Below, piece after piece: positions 29,805 to 30,154 of a DNA stretch of 30,154 nt. Under the pieces are notes generated by a model, which did no database searches, was not told where the DNA came from, and worked only from the letters and a program-made list of their open reading frames with translations. Each line of letters begins with the position of its first letter. The stretch's first letter is position 1. The position numbers and the translations under genes were made by a program. Source of the stretch: Seminavis robusta (lineage: Eukaryota; Bacillariophyta; Bacillariophyceae; Naviculales; Naviculaceae). The DNA is taken from the NCBI GenBank assembly GCA_903772945.1, contig CAICTM010001395.1, forward strand, positions 1 through 30,154, read 5' to 3'.

Positions 29805-29915
29805 GGTTGCTGTGAACCGTATCGCAATTGGATGCTTAACCGGAGAGGTCGTCCTCCGCATTCTCCGCTTTGTGTGCACCGACTACACGGATATTCGTAC
29901 TCGATGAATGGCTGA
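29805..29915 (+). pseudogene. Fragment of a related transposase C terminus
   Basis: The plus-strand frame beginning GGT TGC TGT at 29805 and ending TGA at 29913-29915 matches the last 33 residues of the 995-aa transposase. Shared features are GCC-x-P, a Trp five residues on, GRPPH-x-P-x-C and RLHGYS before the stop. It is on the opposite strand to the intact gene. The Gln-rich tract upstream is in the same frame at 29298-29747 but stops at 29745, so the fragment is broken. It carries no catalytic core. Confidence 0.7.
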
Positions 29916-30049
29916 TTTAAAAAGGGAGAAGGATAGATTTGAATAAAACGAGAAAATAAGGAACAGGGTTTAGACTCTCAAATAGCGAGGATGACAGGAT
30001 GACACTTTCAATACCGCGTAGCACATTACTTATGCAAATCCCCCCGTTT

Positions 30050-30154
30050 TGCCATCTCCCCTCTCTTTATAAGTAGAAACGTCATCATCGAACACACCTG
30101 CCGGCTCCGAAAACTGGAATCCAGAATCTAAACCCTTCCCTCCTCTCTGGTCCT
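30050..30154 (-). repeat. Inverted copy of the transposase 3' flank, cut by the window edge
   Basis: TTGCCATCTCCCC at 30050-30062 is the exact complement of 24350-24362. The last 30 bases carry the complement of GGGTTTAGATTC..GGATTCC, matching 24278-24295 with small gaps. If the similarity continues beyond the edge it should end in the complement of the 45-bp end repeat. Confidence 0.6.

Noticed and set aside
29279..29879. Several long overlapping ORFs of almost pure Gln/Asn/Thr or Cys/Val
   Set aside because: They are produced by the CAA microsatellite read in different frames and strands, not by genes.
1..30154. tRNA, rRNA, CRISPR arrays and bacterial-type operons
   Set aside because: I found no cloverleaf with a GTTCRANNC loop, no rRNA core and no regularly spaced array. 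The intron-bearing genes show that the DNA is eukaryotic.

Overview
The window looks like nuclear DNA from a diatom, most likely a large, repeat-rich raphid pennate genome. The evidence is indirect: short GT-AG introns (70-117 nt), a bHLH-PAS regulator of the diatom type, an aminotransferase with a signal-peptide-plus-Phe presequence typical of secondary plastids, a polytopic membrane protein with EGF-like modules, and a Crinkler-type gene beside a transposase. Intergenic DNA is long and strewn with the palindromes TACCGGTA and CTAGCTAG.

Layout. (1) 1-4000 is an accessory, transposon-like block on the minus strand. It holds a SANT/Myb-like DNA-binding protein, then a disordered protein with CxxC zinc ribbons that is split by a frame change and, further on, by an in-frame TAA. 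Upstream of the SANT-like gene lie a dense array of GACTAAA/TTTAGTC words and a MITE-like inverted-repeat unit. (2) 4000-7300 is mostly noncoding, with a duplicated long hairpin and a heptamer tandem repeat. (3) 7365-8895 is a three-exon bHLH-PAS gene with one frameshift inside its PAS domain. (4) 8900-13700 holds a perfect-looking 89-bp tandem duplication, a small secreted Cys-rich protein, and a stop-poor frame that may be a decayed or multi-exon gene; the rest is noncoding. (5) 13745-15208 (minus) is a kynurenine/glutamine-type aminotransferase with a probable plastid presequence. (6) 17802-18521 is a secreted protein of unknown function with a TATA box upstream. (7) 20526-23334 is a six-exon membrane/EGF-like gene with two 31-nt micro-exons, preceded by a 33-bp tandem repeat and an AT-rich insert between near-identical direct repeats. 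(8) 24133 to the right edge is a transposon block: a 995-aa DDE-like transposase (minus), a divergently placed Crinkler-like pseudogene with three lesions, then a second, internally deleted copy of the transposon end. That copy is a direct repeat of the left-end sequence, a 320-bp CAA expansion, and a plus-strand fragment of the transposase C terminus followed by sequence inverted relative to the transposase 3' flank.

The single-copy genes do not form an operon or an obvious pathway. The two ends of the window are linked by theme: both are mobile or selfish DNA, with decayed genes and subterminal repeats. Three genes (zinc-ribbon, Crinkler-like, bHLH-PAS) carry breaks. I cannot tell decay from assembly error by reading alone.
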